Shown: positions 53,701 to 63,026 of the stretch, one piece after another | Layout: the number at the start of each line of letters is the position of its first letter | How positions within the stretch are numbered: position 1 is the first letter of the stretch | Assembly (NCBI RefSeq): GCF_001425055.1 | Contig: NZ_LMDK01000020.1 | Coordinates: 133,310 to 197,309, forward strand | Direction of reading: 5' to 3' | From: Pelomonas sp. Root1237 | GTDB lineage: Bacteria > Pseudomonadota > Gammaproteobacteria > Burkholderiales > Burkholderiaceae_C | DNA: 64,000 nt | Notes under the pieces: generated by a model | The model's input: only the letters and a program-made list of their open reading frames with translations | What the model was told of the DNA's origin: nothing | Database searches by the model: none | Position numbers and translations under genes: made by a program

Positions 53701-55494
53701 TTACTGCGCCGCAGCCGCCGAATTGCGCAGGCGGATGTGCAGCTCGCGCAGCTGCTTTTCGTCCACCAGCGACGGCGCGCCGGTCAGCAGGCACTGGGCG
53801 CGCTGGGTCTTGGGGAAGGCGATGACGTCGCGGATGGACTCGGCCTTGGTCATCATCGTGACGATGCGGTCCAGGCCGAAAGCCAGGCCGCCGTGCGGGG
53901 GCGCACCGTACTGCAGCGCGTCCAGCAGGAAACCGAACTTGATGCGCTGGTCTTCCGCGCTGATGTTGAGCGCCTCGAAGACCTTGGCCTGCACCTCGGC
54001 ACGGTGGATACGCACCGAGCCGCCGCCCAGCTCCCAGCCGTTGAGCACCATGTCGTAGGCCTTGGCGATGCACTTGCCCGGGTCCGACGTCATCAGGTCC
54101 TCGTGGCCGTCCTTGGGTGCCGTGAACGGGTGGTGAACGGCCGCCCAGCGGTTGTTCTCCTCATCGTGCTCGAACATCGGGAAGTCGACGACCCACAGCG
54201 GCGCCCAGACGTCGTTGAACAGGCCATTGGCCTTGCCGAACTCGCTGTGGCCGACCTTCAGGCGCAGCGCGCCGATGGCGTCGTTGACGACCTTGGCCTT
54301 GTCCGCACCGAAGAACAGCAGGTCGCCGTCCTGGGCGCCGGTGCGCTTCAGGATCTCGGCGACGGCTTCGTCGTGCAGGTTCTTGACGATGGGCGACTGC
54401 AGGCCTTCGCGGCCCTTGGCCACTTCGTTGACCTTGACCCAGGCCAGGCCCTTGGCGCCGTAGATCTTGACGAACTCGGTGTAGGCGTCGATCTCGCCGC
54501 GGCTCATGGACGCGCCCTTGGGCACGCGCAGCGCGACGACGCGGCCGCCCGGCGTGGTGGCCGGGCCGCTGAACACCTTGAAGTCCACCGTCGTCATGGC
54601 GTCGGTCAGCTCGGTGAACTCGAGCTTGACGCGCAGGTCGGGCTTGTCGGAGCCGAAGCGGTGCATGGCTTCCGCGTACTTCATGACCGGGTAGTCACCC
54701 AGCTCGACGTTGAGGTTCTTGCGGAAGACGTGGCGGATCATGCCCTCGAACATCGAGCGGATCTCTTCCTCGGTCAGGAAGGAGGTCTCGATATCGATCT
54801 GCGTGAACTCGGGCTGGCGGTCGGCGCGCAGGTCCTCGTCACGGAAGCACTTGGTGATCTGGTAGTAGCGGTCGAACCCCGACACCATCAGCAGCTGCTT
54901 GAACAGCTGCGGCGACTGCGGCAGCGCGAAGAAGTGGCCGTCATGCACGCGGCTGGGCACGAGGTAATCGCGCGCACCTTCCGGGGTGCTCTTGGTCAGC
55001 ATCGGCGTCTCGATGTCGACGAAGCCGTGCTCGTCCAGGAACTTGCGGACTTCCATCGCGACGCGGTAGCGCAGCATCAGGTTGTTCTGCATGTAGGGGC
55101 GGCGCAGGTCCAGCACGCGGTGCGTGAGGCGGGTCGTCTCGCTGAGGTTGTCCTCGTCGATCTGGAAGGGGATGGGCACCGACGGGTTCAGCACCTCGAT
55201 CTCGTGGCAGAGCACTTCGATCTTGCCGCTGACGAGGTTGGCGTTCTCGGTGCCGGCCGGGCGGGCGCGCACCTTGCCGACGATCTTGAGGCAGAACTCG
55301 CTGCGGACGTCCTCGGCAATCTTGAAGCTGTCGGCGCGGTCGGGGTCGCAGACGATCTGGACCAGGCCTTCACGGTCGCGCAGGTCGATGAAGATGACGC
55401 CGCCATGGTCACGGCGGCGATGGGCCCAGCCCATCAGGGTCACGGTCTGGTCGAGCAGCTTTTCGCTGACTTGGCCGGCATAGCAGGTACGCAT
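53701..55494 (-). CDS. aspS: Aspartyl-tRNA synthetase
   Basis: A 597-residue class II synthetase. The N-terminal OB-fold (~1-110; [20 protein letters not shown]) binds the anticodon. Motif 2 lies in [20 protein letters not shown], the bacterial GAD insertion spans about 280-420, and motif 3 is in [10 protein letters not shown]. Burkholderiales enzymes of this type are often non-discriminating (Asp and Asn), but no gatB or asnS is in view to judge. ATG 55494 follows CGGAGA. DUF502 and fmdB genes precede it in the same direction, a conserved order, and a clear terminator follows. Confidence 0.96.
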   Translation of the reverse strand: MRTCYAGQVSEKLLDQTVTLMGWAHRRRDHGGVIFIDLRDREGLVQIVCDPDRADSFKIAEDVRSEFCLKIVGKVRARPAGTENANLVSGKIEVLCHEIEVLNPSVPIPFQIDEDNLSETTRLTHRVLDLRRPYMQNNLMLRYRVAMEVRKFLDEHGFVDIETPMLTKSTPEGARDYLVPSRVHDGHFFALPQSPQLFKQLLMVSGFDRYYQITKCFRDEDLRADRQPEFTQIDIETSFLTEEEIRSMFEGMIRHVFRKNLNVELGDYPVMKYAEAMHRFGSDKPDLRVKLEFTELTDAMTTVDFKVFSGPATTPGGRVVALRVPKGASMSRGEIDAYTEFVKIYGAKGLAWVKVNEVAKGREGLQSPIVKNLHDEAVAEILKRTGAQDGDLLFFGADKAKVVNDAIGALRLKVGHSEFGKANGLFNDVWAPLWVVDFPMFEHDEENNRWAAVHHPFTAPKDGHEDLMTSDPGKCIAKAYDMVLNGWELGGGSVRIHRAEVQAKVFEALNISAEDQRIKFGFLLDALQYGAPPHGGLAFGLDRIVTMMTKAESIRDVIAFPKTQRAQCLLTGAPSLVDEKQLRELHIRLRNSAAAAQ

Positions 55495-55581
55495 GGGATT
55501 TCTCCGAATTCTTTTCAGGGGGTGTTCTTGGGGCGCTGGCGAGCTCGCTCGGCTCTCAGGATTGAACGCCTGCCGGGGCGT

Positions 55582-56262
55582 TCAACCCGGCTGGTTTCGC
55601 GCCGCCTCGTCGGCGATGGCGCCGAGGTCCACGGGATGGGGCAGCGGCGCCACGGTGCCCATGGAGATGATGTATTTCAGCGCCTCGTCCACCGTCATGT
55701 GCAGGGGCTTCACGTCCGACCTGGGCACGATGAGGAAGAAGCCCGAGGTCGGGTTGGGCGTGGTTGGCACGTAGATGCTGACGTGCTCGTCCTCCAGATG
55801 GCAGGCCACCTCGCCGCTGGGCGTGCCGGTCACGAAGGCGATGGTCCAGCTACCGGCACGCGGGTACTGCACGAGGACGGCTTCGCGAAAGGCGTTGCCG
55901 CTGCTGGAGAACAGCGTGTCCGACACCTGCTTGACCGAGCTGTAGATGCTCTTGACGATGGGGATGTGGGACATCAGCCGGTCCCATTGCGTCAGCAGCC
56001 ATTGGCCGAAGATGTTGGCAACGAGGACGCCGGTGGCCAACAGGCCACCGACCAGGATCACCAGCCCCAGGCCGGGCACATGGCGCAGCTCCAGGATGGC
56101 CTCGCGCAGCGAGGCCGGCATGATCAGGGCCAGCGCGGCCAGCATGGACCCGAAGACGCCGTTGACGACGTCCAGAACCTGGGCCAGCACCCAGATGGTG
56201 ATGGCCAGCGGCAGCCAGACCAGCAGGCCGGCAACGAGGTATTTGCGTAAGGAAGCGCCCAC
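55582..56262 (-). CDS. DUF502 membrane protein
   Basis: A 226-residue inner-membrane protein with two hydrophobic segments near the N-terminus (YLVAGLLVWLPLAITIWVLA, GLGLVILVGGLLATGVLVAN). The family motifs PIVKSIYSSVKQVSDTLFS and VPTTPNPTSGFFLIVPRSDV are present. The start is a GTG at 56262; no suitable ATG lies before the first membrane segment. The family is widespread and its function unknown; the constant linkage with fmdB and aspS in beta-proteobacteria suggests cotranscription. The fmdB stop lies 12 bp upstream. Confidence 0.88.
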   Translation of the reverse strand: MGASLRKYLVAGLLVWLPLAITIWVLAQVLDVVNGVFGSMLAALALIMPASLREAILELRHVPGLGLVILVGGLLATGVLVANIFGQWLLTQWDRLMSHIPIVKSIYSSVKQVSDTLFSSSGNAFREAVLVQYPRAGSWTIAFVTGTPSGEVACHLEDEHVSIYVPTTPNPTSGFFLIVPRSDVKPLHMTVDEALKYIISMGTVAPLPHPVDLGAIADEAARNQPG

Positions 56263-56274
56263 GAAGCTTTTCGG

Positions 56275-56580
56275 TCAGTGGCAGGCGCAGGAGCCGCCGC
56301 AGGAGGTGGAGGAAGACGGCGATGCGGATGCTTCAGCCTTGGCGGCTTCGGGCTTGGCAGCATCGCTGGCGGCCGGGGCCGCGGGGGCGGCGGTCGAGCC
56401 ACCCTTGAAGTCGGTTGCATACCAACCCGAGCCCTTCAGCTGGAAACCAGCTGCGGTGACCTGCTTGGAAAAGCTCTGCGCCGCGCAGGCGGGGCAGGTG
56501 GTCAGCGGCGCGTCGGACAGCTTTTGCAGCACATCCTTGGCGTGGCCACAGGCGCTGCAGCGATAGGCGTAGATTGGCAT
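56275..56580 (-). CDS. FmdB-type zinc-ribbon protein
   Basis: A 101-residue protein. The zinc ribbon is MPIYAYRCSACGH with Cys8 and Cys11, then TTCPACA with Cys29 and Cys32, followed by FSKQVTAAGFQLKGSGWYAT. A low-complexity Ala/Glu linker leads to a Cys-rich tail (CGGSCACH) that could bind a second metal. The name comes from a Methylophilus regulator; in most genomes the role is unknown. It is first in the fmdB-DUF502-aspS set. Confidence 0.88.
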   Translation of the reverse strand: MPIYAYRCSACGHAKDVLQKLSDAPLTTCPACAAQSFSKQVTAAGFQLKGSGWYATDFKGGSTAAPAAPAASDAAKPEAAKAEASASPSSSTSCGGSCACH

Positions 56581-56626
56581 GGTCGGGCTCGAAGAGACGC
56601 AAAGCCCGACATTTTAAGGGACACGC

Positions 56627-58090
56627 TCAGGGATGAGGCTGGAGATGGTGGCTGACGTGCTCGCGACGGTCGGTCAGCACCTGGGGCATCAGCGAGCCGA
56701 CCACCATGCCCGCCAGCGCCGCCAGCAGGCCGGCCAGTTGCCCCGGGAAGAGCTCGCCCCAGGTCGTCACCTGCGGGAAAAAGGCCACCCAGACGGCGAT
56801 GCCGGCAAAGATCGAGAACACGGCGCCCTGGGTGGTCGAGCGGCTCCAGTACAGACCAAAGACCAGCGGCACGAAGGCGGCGACCAGGGTGACCTGGTAG
56901 GCGGCGCTGACGAGGTCGTAGATGGACGTGCCCTGCAGCGCGATGGCGTAGGCCAGCACGGCGAAGGCGAAGATGACGAGCGTGACGCGCATCGCCACGA
57001 GAGACTGCTTGTCGCTCATGCCGGGGCGGATCTGCTTCAGGATGTTCTCGACAAAGCTGGTCGTCGGCGCCAGCAGCGTGGCTGACGAGGTGCTCTTGAT
57101 GGCCGACAACAGCGCACCGAAGAACAGGATCTGCATGAACAGCGGCATGTGGCCCATGACGAAGCTGGGCAGCACGCGCTGGTAGTCGTTCTGGGCCAGC
57201 TCCAGCGCCTTGTCGCCCATGACGGCCACGGCGGCCAGCACGATGAACATGGGCACGAAGGCAAAGGCGATGTAGCTGAAGCCGCCGATCATGGCGCCGC
57301 GCTGTGCCGTCTTGGCGTCCTTGGCGGACATGACGCGCTGGAACACGTCCTGCTGCGGGATGGAGCCCAGCATCATGGTCAGGCCCGAGCCGAGGAACAT
57401 GGCCATCTCGGTGAAGGTCGGGTTGGGCAGGAAGCGGCCCAGGTCGCGGCTCTTGGCCAGGGCCAGCACCTTGTCTGCGCCGCCGGCCAGGTCCGAGGCA
57501 AACACCGCGATGACACTCAGGCCAATGACCAGCACGATCATCTGGATGAAGTCCGTCCAGGCCACGGCCAGGAAGCCGCCGATGACGACGTAGACCAGCA
57601 CCGCCAGCAGGCCGACGACCATGCCGGTCTGCGGGCTCATGGCGCCGTCGGTCAGGATGTTGAACACCAGCCCCAGGGCCGTGACCTGGGCCGCCACCCA
57701 GCCGAGGTAGCTGAGGATGATGGCCAGCGAGCAGAACACCTCGACGCCCTTGCCGAAGCGCTGGCGGTAGAAGTCGCCGATGGTCAGCAGGTTCATCCGG
57801 TACAGCCGCGCGGCGAAGAAGGCGCCCACCAGCACCAGGCAGAAACCGGCACCGAACGGGTCTTCGACGACGGCGCCCAGGCCACCCTGCACAAACTTGG
57901 CGGGCAGGCCCATGACGGTTTCGGCACCGAACCAGGTTGCGAAGGTCGTCGTGACGACCATGATCAGCGGCAGGCTGCGCCCGGCGACGGCGAAGTCGCT
58001 GGTGTTCTTGATCCGGGTGCCGGCCCAGACACCGATGCCCAGCGTGCCGAGCAGGTAGAGCACGACGAAAACGATGAGCGTGGTGTTCAT
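56627..58090 (-). CDS. Sodium:solute symporter (SSS family)
   Basis: A 487-residue transporter with about 13 membrane segments. SSS features are NTSDFAVAGRSLPLIMVVTT, TTFATWFGAETVMGLPAKFV, YRQRFGKGVEVFCSLAIILS, GGFLAVAWTDFIQMIVLVIG and the Ser-rich Na2-like site SAIKSTSSATLLAPTT. It drives uptake of an organic solute with Na+; relatives carry proline, pantothenate or sugars, and the substrate here is unclear. No Shine-Dalgarno is visible before ATG 58090. It is probably a single-gene unit between fmdB (46 bp) and ubiB (60 bp). Confidence 0.88.
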   Translation of the reverse strand: MNTTLIVFVVLYLLGTLGIGVWAGTRIKNTSDFAVAGRSLPLIMVVTTTFATWFGAETVMGLPAKFVQGGLGAVVEDPFGAGFCLVLVGAFFAARLYRMNLLTIGDFYRQRFGKGVEVFCSLAIILSYLGWVAAQVTALGLVFNILTDGAMSPQTGMVVGLLAVLVYVVIGGFLAVAWTDFIQMIVLVIGLSVIAVFASDLAGGADKVLALAKSRDLGRFLPNPTFTEMAMFLGSGLTMMLGSIPQQDVFQRVMSAKDAKTAQRGAMIGGFSYIAFAFVPMFIVLAAVAVMGDKALELAQNDYQRVLPSFVMGHMPLFMQILFFGALLSAIKSTSSATLLAPTTSFVENILKQIRPGMSDKQSLVAMRVTLVIFAFAVLAYAIALQGTSIYDLVSAAYQVTLVAAFVPLVFGLYWSRSTTQGAVFSIFAGIAVWVAFFPQVTTWGELFPGQLAGLLAALAGMVVGSLMPQVLTDRREHVSHHLQPHP

Positions 58091-58150
58091 GAGCGCAATA
58101 AGGGCCGAAAAATTTGGCGCGGATTATGAGGGCGCGGCTGGCGAGCCTTG

Positions 58151-59713
58151 CTAGGGGCTGATGTCCAGAAAGCGCACGGTCAGCCAGGCCACGGCGACGC
58201 CGATGGCAAAGCCCGCGGCGCCCCAGAGCAAACCGGAAAGCAGCCGGTTGGTGCGCCGCAGCTCGCGCACGAGAGCGCGGGTCTCGGCGTCGTCGGCACG
58301 CCGGGCCTGGCTCTTGAGGGCGTCGTGCAGCAGGCGCGGCAGCTCGGGGATGAGCTGTGCGAAGCGCGGCGCCTCCTTCATCAACTGCTTGTTGAACGCC
58401 GGCCAGCCGACCTGCTCGTTCATCCAGCGCTCCAGGAAGGGCTTGGCCGTGGCCCAGAGGTCGAGTTCGGGATCGAGCTGGCGGCCCAGGCCCTCAACGT
58501 TCAACAGCGTCTTCTGCAGCAACACCAGCTGGGGCTGGATCTCGACGTTGAAGCGGCGCGAGGTCTGGAACAGCCGCATCAGCACCTGGCCCAACGAAAT
58601 GTCCTTCAGCGGCCGGTCGAAATGAGGCTCGCAAACCGCCCGGACCGCGCTTTCGAGCGCATCGACGCGGGTCTCGGGCGGCACCCAACCCGAGGCGATG
58701 TGCAGCTCGGCCACGCGCTTGTAGTCGCGCTGGAAGAAGGCGATGAAGTTCTGGGCGAGGTAGTCCTTGTCCACCTCGGTCAACGTGCCCATGATGCCGA
58801 AGTCCAGCGCGACGTAGCGGCCGAAGGTCTCGGGCGCCAGGCTCACCTGGATGTTGCCCGGGTGCATGTCGGCGTGAAAGAAGCCGTCGCGGAACACCTG
58901 GGTGAAGAAGATGGTCACGCCGTCGCGGGCCAGCTTGGGGATGTCGATGCCGGCCGCCTCCAGCGCCGGGTGGTGCGAGATCGGCACGCCCTTCATGCGC
59001 TCCATGACGATGACCTCGGAGCTGCACAGGTCCCAGTGCATCTCGGGCACCATGATCAGATCCAGCTCGGCCATGTTGCGGCGCAGCTGGGCGGCATTGG
59101 CGGCCTCGCGCACCAAGTCCAGCTCGTCGTGCAGATAGGTGTCGAACTCGGCAACCACCTCGCGCGGTTTCAGGCGCCGGCCATCGGCGGAGAAGCGCTC
59201 GATCCAGACGGCCAGCTGGCGCATCAGCGACAGGTCGTCGTCGATGATGTCCAGCATGCCGGGGCGCAGCACCTTGACGGCGACCTCGCGGCCGTCCTTC
59301 AGCGTCGCGAAATGCACTTGGGCGATGCTGGCGCTGGCCACTGGCTCGGCGTCGAAGGTGGCGAACAGTTCCTCCAGCGGCCGGCCGAAGGCGCGCTCGA
59401 CGATTTCACGCGACAGCGCCGCCGGGAAGGGCGGCACGCGGTCCTGCAGCTTGGCCAGTTCCAGCGCGACATCGAGCGGCAGCAGGTCGCGCCGTGTCGA
59501 CAGCACCTGGCCGAACTTGACGAAGATGGGGCCGAGGTGCTCCAGCGCCAGCCGCAGGCGCACGCCGCGCGGCTGCTGCCAGCGCCGGCCCAGCCGGGTC
59601 AGGCGACGCAGCAGCCTGAAGCGCTTGCGACGCAGGCCAGACAAGGCCAGATCATCGAGACCGAAGCGCCAGACCGTCCACAGAATGACCAGCAGCCGCG
59701 AGACAAACCTCAT
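58151..59713 (-). CDS. ubiB: Ubiquinone biosynthesis kinase-like protein UbiB
   Basis: A 520-residue atypical kinase (ABC1/ADCK family). The KxGQ motif appears in [17 protein letters not shown]; the Ala-rich nucleotide loop and [16 protein letters not shown] follow. Catalytic segments are [15 protein letters not shown] and [10 protein letters not shown]. The C-terminus has two hydrophobic helices ([20 protein letters not shown]). It supports aerobic ubiquinone synthesis, probably by moving or extracting lipid intermediates with ATP. Its start overlaps ubiJ by 4 bp. Confidence 0.94.
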   Translation of the reverse strand: MRFVSRLLVILWTVWRFGLDDLALSGLRRKRFRLLRRLTRLGRRWQQPRGVRLRLALEHLGPIFVKFGQVLSTRRDLLPLDVALELAKLQDRVPPFPAALSREIVERAFGRPLEELFATFDAEPVASASIAQVHFATLKDGREVAVKVLRPGMLDIIDDDLSLMRQLAVWIERFSADGRRLKPREVVAEFDTYLHDELDLVREAANAAQLRRNMAELDLIMVPEMHWDLCSSEVIVMERMKGVPISHHPALEAAGIDIPKLARDGVTIFFTQVFRDGFFHADMHPGNIQVSLAPETFGRYVALDFGIMGTLTEVDKDYLAQNFIAFFQRDYKRVAELHIASGWVPPETRVDALESAVRAVCEPHFDRPLKDISLGQVLMRLFQTSRRFNVEIQPQLVLLQKTLLNVEGLGRQLDPELDLWATAKPFLERWMNEQVGWPAFNKQLMKEAPRFAQLIPELPRLLHDALKSQARRADDAETRALVRELRRTNRLLSGLLWGAAGFAIGVAVAWLTVRFLDISP

Positions 59714-60264
59714 GCGCCGCTACCGGACGTCGTCGTCGCAAAACGCGCGGCCATGCCCGACAACGTGCGCCGCAAGGTGCGGCCGAACTGGGCGAGCTGG
59801 CGGGCGGGCAGCGGCCCGACGATGCCGGCCAGATCGTCCTCGATGTCCCAGCGCAGGTTGTCCATCAACCAGTGCATCTCGCCAGCGAAAGCGGCATCGC
59901 CCTGCACGCTGACGGTGGGCGCCTCTCCCGTGAATGCACCCAGAGCCAGCTTGGCGGGGTTGGATGCATCGATCTCGATGCGCAGGCCGCCGGCGCCTGC
60001 CGGGGCGGCGTCCAGGCGTTCAAAAAGACCCGCTGGTGTGACACCGAGTATCAAATCAGGCGCCGCCGGCAGCAGGCTAGGCCAGCCTGCCAGGTGGACG
60101 ACGAGCCCACGCCCAGCCAGCGGCCGCAGGCGTTGCGCCGCGATGGGCTCCCGCGACACGACATGGTTGATCAGCAAAACAAGGCGATCCTGCAGGGCCG
60201 GCATCAGCAAGGGCGTGATGGACGGCAGCGGAGGCAGGGGCGGCAGGGGCCAGGAAGCAGACAT
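59710..60264 (-). CDS. ubiJ: Ubiquinone biosynthesis accessory factor UbiJ (SCP2 domain)
   Basis: A 184-residue protein with the UbiJ layout: an N-terminal helix ([20 protein letters not shown]), an SCP2-like lipid-binding domain (~50-130; [30 protein letters not shown]) and a C-terminal helix region ([20 protein letters not shown]-like). Together with UbiK it holds the hydrophobic ubiquinone intermediate for the Ubi complex. It is coupled to ubiB by a 4-bp overlap. The start is uncertain: ATG 60264 has no ribosome site and a later ATG at 60204 is possible. The expected ubiE neighbour is absent. Confidence 0.8.
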   Translation of the reverse strand: MSASWPLPPLPPLPSITPLLMPALQDRLVLLINHVVSREPIAAQRLRPLAGRGLVVHLAGWPSLLPAAPDLILGVTPAGLFERLDAAPAGAGGLRIEIDASNPAKLALGAFTGEAPTVSVQGDAAFAGEMHWLMDNLRWDIEDDLAGIVGPLPARQLAQFGRTLRRTLSGMAARFATTTSGSGA

Positions 60265-60355
60265 ATACAAGATTGTAGGCAGCGGACCATGAACAGGGGA
60301 CGCCGACGGTTCGGCCGTCAAATTTGTTGGTAGAGAATCCCTGATCCTTTTTCAG

Positions 60356-60379
60356 CCTCGGGTACACCCTGACCCGAGG
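60356..60379 (+). promoter_or_regulatory. Perfect inverted repeat in the leader of the exopolysaccharide operon
   Basis: CCTCGGGT-N8-ACCCGAGG (60356-60379) ends 18 bp before the ATG of the first exopolysaccharide gene. The right arm contains the only GAGGA in the leader, so if it forms in RNA it could hide a poorly spaced ribosome site; as DNA it could be an operator. No typical Shine-Dalgarno lies closer to the ATG. Confidence 0.55.
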
Positions 60380-60397
60380 ACTACCAAACCCACCAAG

Positions 60398-61786
60398 ATG
60401 TTTGAGGACCGCAGCTACAAGAGGACGTTCTACAGCGCACCGCAGTCGGTCGAATCCCTGATCGCCGCTTTCCTGGAGCCCGGCATCATCGTTCTGACCT
60501 TTCTTGTCGTGAACGGTCACTTCGACGAGCCGGTGCTGCGCCCCACCCTGACGCTGTGCCTGCTCGTCTTCGCCCTCACCTTCCCGGGTCGCAACCGCTT
60601 CAGCGACCACCCGGCCAGCGCCCTTGTGGACGTGCTGTCCTCCTGGCTGGTGCTGCTGGGCATCCTGCTGCTGTGCGGCTACGCCACCAACAGCCTGCAC
60701 TATTTCGAGGACGAGGTGCTGCTGTGGTGGGCCGTCATCACACCTGCCGTCCAGATCGCCGCCATCGAGACGGGCCGGCGCATCCAGCAATGGCGGGCAC
60801 GCGACCCGGGCGCGCGCCGTACGGCGGTCGTCGTCGGCGCGGGCGTGCTTGGCCACAAGGTGGCGCGAGCGCTGCGCGACTCTCAGGGCGTCGTCTGCCT
60901 GGGCTATTTCGACGACCGTGCGCCTGAGCGCCTGCACCCGGAAGCCGGCGCCTCCATTCTGGGCACCCTGCCCCAGCTCAGCGAGTTCGTGCGCGACAAG
61001 GGCGTGCGCGAGGTCTACATCACCCTGCCCCTGGGGTCGCAGCCTCGCATCGTCGAGTTGCTGGAACAGGTGCAGGGCACGACGGCCTCGCTGTTCTTCG
61101 TGCCCGACGTGTTCGGCATCAGCATCATCCAGGGCCGCCTGCAGGACATCTCGGGCGTGCCGGTGGTCGGCATCTGCGAGACGCCCTTCACCGGCACCAA
61201 CCAGCTGATCAAGCGCGTCAGCGACGTCGTTCTGGCCACGTTGATCCTGATCCTCATCTCGCCCATCCTGCTTGCCCTGGCCATTGGCGTGAAGCTCAGC
61301 TCACCAGGCCCTGTCATCTTCAGGCAGAAGCGCAACGGCCTGGATGGCGAGGAGATCATCGTCTACAAGTTCCGCTCCATGCGGACACAGGACAATGGTC
61401 CCGTGGTCAAACAGGCCACTAAGGGCGACGCGCGCATCACGCCCTTTGGCGCCTTCATCCGCCGCACCTCGCTGGACGAACTGCCGCAATTCATCAATGT
61501 GCTGCAGGGTCGCATGAGCATCGTCGGGCCGCGCCCGCACGCCGTGGCCCACAACGAGGAATACCGCAAGATCATCAAGGCCTACATGGTGCGCCACAAG
61601 GTCAAGCCGGGCATCACCGGCTGGGCCCAGGTGAATGGCTTGCGTGGCGAGACCGACACCATCGACAAGATGGTGGCACGCGTCGAATACGATTTGGAAT
61701 ACCTGCGCAACTGGTCACTGGCCCTGGATCTGCAGATCATCTTGCGGACCGTGAGGCTGGTGGTGTTTGATCGCCATGCCTATTAA
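60398..61786 (+). CDS. Undecaprenyl-phosphate sugar phosphotransferase (WcaJ-like)
   Basis: A 462-residue priming transferase that starts exopolysaccharide repeat units by moving a hexose-1-phosphate (probably glucose) to undecaprenyl phosphate. Four N-terminal membrane helices span about 20-130. A Rossmann-like segment follows (TAVVVGAGVLGHKVARALRD). A further membrane helix is near 275-300. The catalytic C-terminal domain shows FRQKRNGLDGEEIIVYKFRS, RTSLDELPQFINVLQG, SIVGPRPHAV and PGITGWAQVNGLRGETD. It is first in the operon and overlaps the next gene by 11 bp. Confidence 0.9.
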   Translation: MFEDRSYKRTFYSAPQSVESLIAAFLEPGIIVLTFLVVNGHFDEPVLRPTLTLCLLVFALTFPGRNRFSDHPASALVDVLSSWLVLLGILLLCGYATNSLHYFEDEVLLWWAVITPAVQIAAIETGRRIQQWRARDPGARRTAVVVGAGVLGHKVARALRDSQGVVCLGYFDDRAPERLHPEAGASILGTLPQLSEFVRDKGVREVYITLPLGSQPRIVELLEQVQGTTASLFFVPDVFGISIIQGRLQDISGVPVVGICETPFTGTNQLIKRVSDVVLATLILILISPILLALAIGVKLSSPGPVIFRQKRNGLDGEEIIVYKFRSMRTQDNGPVVKQATKGDARITPFGAFIRRTSLDELPQFINVLQGRMSIVGPRPHAVAHNEEYRKIIKAYMVRHKVKPGITGWAQVNGLRGETDTIDKMVARVEYDLEYLRNWSLALDLQIILRTVRLVVFDRHAY

Positions 61787-63026
61787 GCCTGCTCGCCATT
61801 GCCACCGTTGGACCCGGCTTGCGCTGCTGATCGCCGCGCTTTCAGCGGTCCAGTCCGCGCACGCTCAGACCGATGACACGACGCCCTTTTATGTCGGTGC
61901 ATCGTTAGGTGTTGCTCATGTCTCTAATGTGTACCGACAGTCAAACGCCGCCAACGATGACACAGTGACCAGCGCCGGGGTTCTGGGCGGCATCGACACG
62001 AAGCTCGGTCGTCAGCATCTGACGGTGGACGGCTCGCTGCAGAGCAACCGCTATTCAACGATTAGCGAGCTCAACAATCGCTCCTACACCTTGCGCAGTG
62101 CGCTCAATTGGCAGACGGTGGGTAATCTGTCGGGAGTGCTGAGCGCCAAATCGGACCGATCCCTCGCTGACTTCAACATCGGTAGCGGCGTCGACCCCAT
62201 CCTCAAGAAGAACATCGAACGCGAGGACGAATACCAGGCCTTGGTCCGCCTTGGCGTACTGACGCGGTATACGCTGGAAAGCAGTTGGACGCACCGCCGC
62301 CGGGACTTCACCGCCTCGGAGTACGACCGTTTCGACTTCGAGCAGAACACGGGCTCCCTCGGCATCTATGCCACGCCCGGCGGCAATGTCAGGCTGGGCC
62401 TGGTGGGGCGACGCACCAAGGGCAAAAACCCGCACTATCCCATTGGCCTTGCCTTGGACCCGCAGACGGCGCAGGTTGTCGTCGTCTCGGTACCTAATGA
62501 CTACACCCGGGACGACTTCGACTTCACCACCAAGTGGAGCACCGGCGGCCGCAGCACGCTAAACACGCGCATCAGCCGCAGCAAGTCAAAAAACAGCCTC
62601 GATGACCGGTTACGCGATTTCAGCGGCACCACCGGTGCCATCGGTTGGAACTGGCAGCCCACAGCCAAGTTGCAATTGAACCTGCAATATGCGCGGGACA
62701 CCGGGCAGGAAAGTGTCGTCCAGACGGCTGACCTGAACCGGGTCTACACCACCTATCAGCTGGGCGGCACCTACGCCGTGACAGGCAAGGTCAGTCTCAG
62801 CGCCAAGGCGAGCCGGAACCGCGCCACACGCACCAGCACGGCAGGTGCCGCCGTTGCCGATGCGCTGGACGACTTCAAGACGTACAACCTGAGCATGCGC
62901 TGGGCGTTCACACGCGGCCTCAGCCTGGGCTGCCAGTACGACCGTGCCAGCCGCAACAGCAGCATTGCCCAATACGTGTACACCGCCAGCAGCTACGGCT
63001 GCACGGGTCAAGCCATCTTCTTCTGA
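61776..63026 (+). CDS. EpsL-like outer-membrane beta-barrel protein
   Basis: A 416-residue protein. A signal peptide (~residues 1-31, ending SAVQSAHA) precedes alternating aromatic/polar strands typical of a large beta-barrel (FYVGASLGVAHVSNVYRQS, VDGSLQSNRYSTISELNNR, YTLESSWTHRRRDFTASEYD). The C-terminus ends in the aromatic residue expected for barrel assembly (CTGQAIFF). It resembles the EpsL family of exopolysaccharide operons in Methylobacillus-type clusters, proposed to aid polymer export. The ATG at 61776 lies inside the upstream gene; a start nine bases earlier is possible. Confidence 0.82.
   Translation: MPIKPARHCHRWTRLALLIAALSAVQSAHAQTDDTTPFYVGASLGVAHVSNVYRQSNAANDDTVTSAGVLGGIDTKLGRQHLTVDGSLQSNRYSTISELNNRSYTLRSALNWQTVGNLSGVLSAKSDRSLADFNIGSGVDPILKKNIEREDEYQALVRLGVLTRYTLESSWTHRRRDFTASEYDRFDFEQNTGSLGIYATPGGNVRLGLVGRRTKGKNPHYPIGLALDPQTAQVVVVSVPNDYTRDDFDFTTKWSTGGRSTLNTRISRSKSKNSLDDRLRDFSGTTGAIGWNWQPTAKLQLNLQYARDTGQESVVQTADLNRVYTTYQLGGTYAVTGKVSLSAKASRNRATRTSTAGAAVADALDDFKTYNLSMRWAFTRGLSLGCQYDRASRNSSIAQYVYTASSYGCTGQAIFF

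Noticed and set aside
53099-54058. Open frames running through the large palindrome
   Set aside because: Ser/Pro/Arg-rich translations that continue into antisense aspS; no start context. The palindrome explains their presence on both strands.
53692-56250. 852-codon frame on the plus strand across aspS and DUF502
   Set aside because: Antisense shadow of two recognised genes; composition is Val/His/Gly/Asp-rich with no motif.
58148-60292. 714-codon frame antisense to ubiB and ubiJ
   Set aside because: Shadow frame; ubiB carries all kinase motifs on the other strand.
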